Source: Pseudorasbora parva
Taxonomy: Eukaryota > Chordata > Actinopteri > Cypriniformes > Gobionidae
Assembly: GCF_024679245.1 (NCBI RefSeq)
Contig: NC_090188.1
Span: forward strand, 33,942,124 to 34,006,123
Length of the DNA: 64,000 nucleotides
Direction: 5' to 3'
The position numbers and the translations under genes were made by a program. The notes beneath the pieces were generated by a model, which saw only the letters and a list, made by a program, of their open reading frames with translations, did not search any database and was not told the DNA's origin. Shown one piece after another: positions 62,422 to 64,000 of the stretch (within the stretch, counting starts at the first letter, position 1; every line of letters starts with the position of its first letter).

Positions 62422-63310
62422 TAGGGGAGAGCAGGGGCGAAAGTACCATTTTTCAGAAAAATGTAATTTTAAAAGAACATTTTTAGACAGAGATATATAT
62501 TTGCTCTGGTCAATAACTCACAAGTGTGGTCTATCAATAGCAGGTGTGGTATTTTGTACAAATGCAGAACGACTACAGTATAATTTTACATTGAAGATAA
62601 GATGCAGATTGTTACTTTTGACCCCATCAGTTGGGACGAAAGTAACACACAGGTGGGTCAAAAGTAACACAACAATATAAGCTAGGTTGTTTTGTGTTAC
62701 TCTTGTTTTTATTAAATATACCTGACTATGACCTTGTTAATATGTTACTGCAAACATATTTTGTAGCTACTTTATCTTTGCAAAAAAAAAAAAATTACAT
62801 TTTCATTTTCAATTTTAAGTTTAATCAAATTTTTCAAATATAACCTGACAAAACAAAAATATGAACAATATGAAAATTAAATTAGCAGCATTATATATAT
62901 ATATAAGAGTGGGACAAAAGTAACAAGTGTTACTTTCGTCCCGACAGGAAGTCCTGACATTTAAACACGATTTACTTTCATACTGAAAAACTCTGAAAAG
63001 ACAAACATGCAGGATGTGTAACAGTTATAAATAATCTGTAGAGTGATCATAACTGTGACACATGAAACAAGAAACACAACTTGTAATTAGAAAAAAAGTA
63101 CCGCTTCAGTAATTTACTTTTCCTACTCGAAAACTATATTTCGGACCCAACCGCGGGAAACGATGACGAAAAAACATGATTTTTGGCAGATCCATCAAAG
63201 TTTGCGTGCTGAACGTGCTGTCATAGCTTGGAATGCAAATGTAGTCAGGGCTCTGAGAAAATCGCATTGTTACTTCCGTCCCGCGTTACTTTCGCCTCGG
63301 TTCTCCCCTA
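62422..63310. mobile_element. TIR element with eight GGGACGAAAGTAAC-like motifs
   Basis: The ends are inverted repeats (TAGGGGAGAGCAGGGGCGAA, then AGTAC, against the reversed right end TAGGGGAGAACCGAGGCGAA, then AGTAAC). Motif copies: 62434-62447 (+), 62611-62624 (-), 62633-62646 (+), 62655-62668 (+), 62911-62924 (+), 62929-62942 (-), 63269-63282 (-) and 63285-63298 (-). The pair at 62911-62942 forms a hairpin. A short frame at 63163-63378 has no known domain. Confidence 0.7.
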
Positions 63311-63599
63311 AACATTGCTTAACTAAAATTCCAGAAAGGTGGGGACGTTTTATTCATTTAAATAAAATAAATAAATAAAAGACTTTCAAATCACATGAGC
63401 CAATATTTTATTTACAATAGACCATAGATGACATAGGCCTATCACATTTTTACACTTGTATCCACTAATTGAGCTCATTTTAAATTCGATGCCTGCTACT
63501 GGTCTCATTAAAGTTAGCACAGGTGCAACAAATGGCTGAAAAAGCAAGAACATCTAGCAATGAATTAAGTGATATCAGATCTGTAACATGGTAAGCTTT

Positions 63600-64000
63600 A
63601 AAGGCTATGTCTAACGCTGCGAATTGAGCGTCAAAATCGTGTTTACCCCGTCTAGTTTAGAGAAGCAGAGTCTCTCAGAAATAGAGATGGGCAGAGGCTG
63701 TGAAATATGTGAAACCGTGCGTAAAAAGATTGTGGAATACTTTAAAAACAATCTTCCTCAACGTCAAATTGCAAAGGCTTTGCAAATCTCATCTACATCA
63801 TCAAAAAATTAGGAGAAACTTAAGAAATTTGTGTGTAAGGGACAGAGCTCGAAGACCTTTCTTGGATGTCCGTGGTCTTTGGACCCTCAGATGACACTGC
63901 ATCACTCATCGCCCTGATTGTGTCAATGAAATTACTAAATTACATAATGATATTACTAAATGGGCCCAGGAATACTTCCAGAAACCACTGTCGTTAAACA
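63600..64000 (+). mobile_element. Tc1-like transposon 5' part, runs off the window
   Basis: The + strand from 63690 encodes MGRGCEICETVRKKIVEYFK, then LPQRQIAKALQIS, the first helix-turn-helix of a Tc1-type transposase. Frame breaks follow, then related sequence up to the edge (ctgattgtgtcaatgaaatt, gggcccaggaatacttccag). Confidence 0.7.

Overview
The window is a piece of a teleost fish genome, most likely a cyprinid or close relative. The evidence is AT-rich non-coding DNA, short GT-AG exons split by introns, very long (TA)n, (GT)n and (GA)n tracts, and a dense layer of fish-type DNA transposon relics (Tc1-like, hAT/Harbinger/piggyBac-like and many inverted-repeat miniature elements). Nothing looks prokaryotic or viral, apart from one decayed Ty3/gypsy retrotransposon.

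Three genes form a block that I recognise from vertebrate gene order. The last coding exon of a TTC7 protein (4301-4519, +) is followed by stpg4 (32128 down to at least 29632, -) and a complete calmodulin gene (37553 down to 34064, -). In human, TTC7A, STPG4 and CALM2 lie together in this order and relative orientation, so I call the ends ttc7a and calm2. The calmodulin exons (3, 31, 144, 107, 136 and 29 coding bases) splice to exactly 149 codons, with the ATG alone in exon 1.

From about 37.7 to 53.8 kb there is no host gene that I can support. This stretch holds nested transposons, including a 2.3-kb TTAA-flanked element with a 528-bp repeat inside it, and a truncated gypsy element whose gag-pol frames are broken by stops and a frameshift.

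From 62151 down to 53893 (-) lies the 3' half of a large cell-surface gene. Thirteen exons encode the end of a von Willebrand D domain, a linker module, a cadherin-like module, several EGF modules, a possible SEA-like module, a transmembrane helix and a short cytoplasmic tail. It resembles the MUC4/mucin-like VWD-EGF family, and its 5' part lies beyond the right edge. The (GA)n tract at 54035-54167 forms the polypyrimidine tract of this gene's last 3' splice site.

No new multi-gene system was found. The most unusual signals are the microsatellite-built splice acceptor, a TIR element carrying eight copies of a GGGACGAAAGTAAC-like motif (62422-63310), several datable nested insertions with clean target-site duplications, and a GC-rich island with a TATA box between ttc7a and stpg4.
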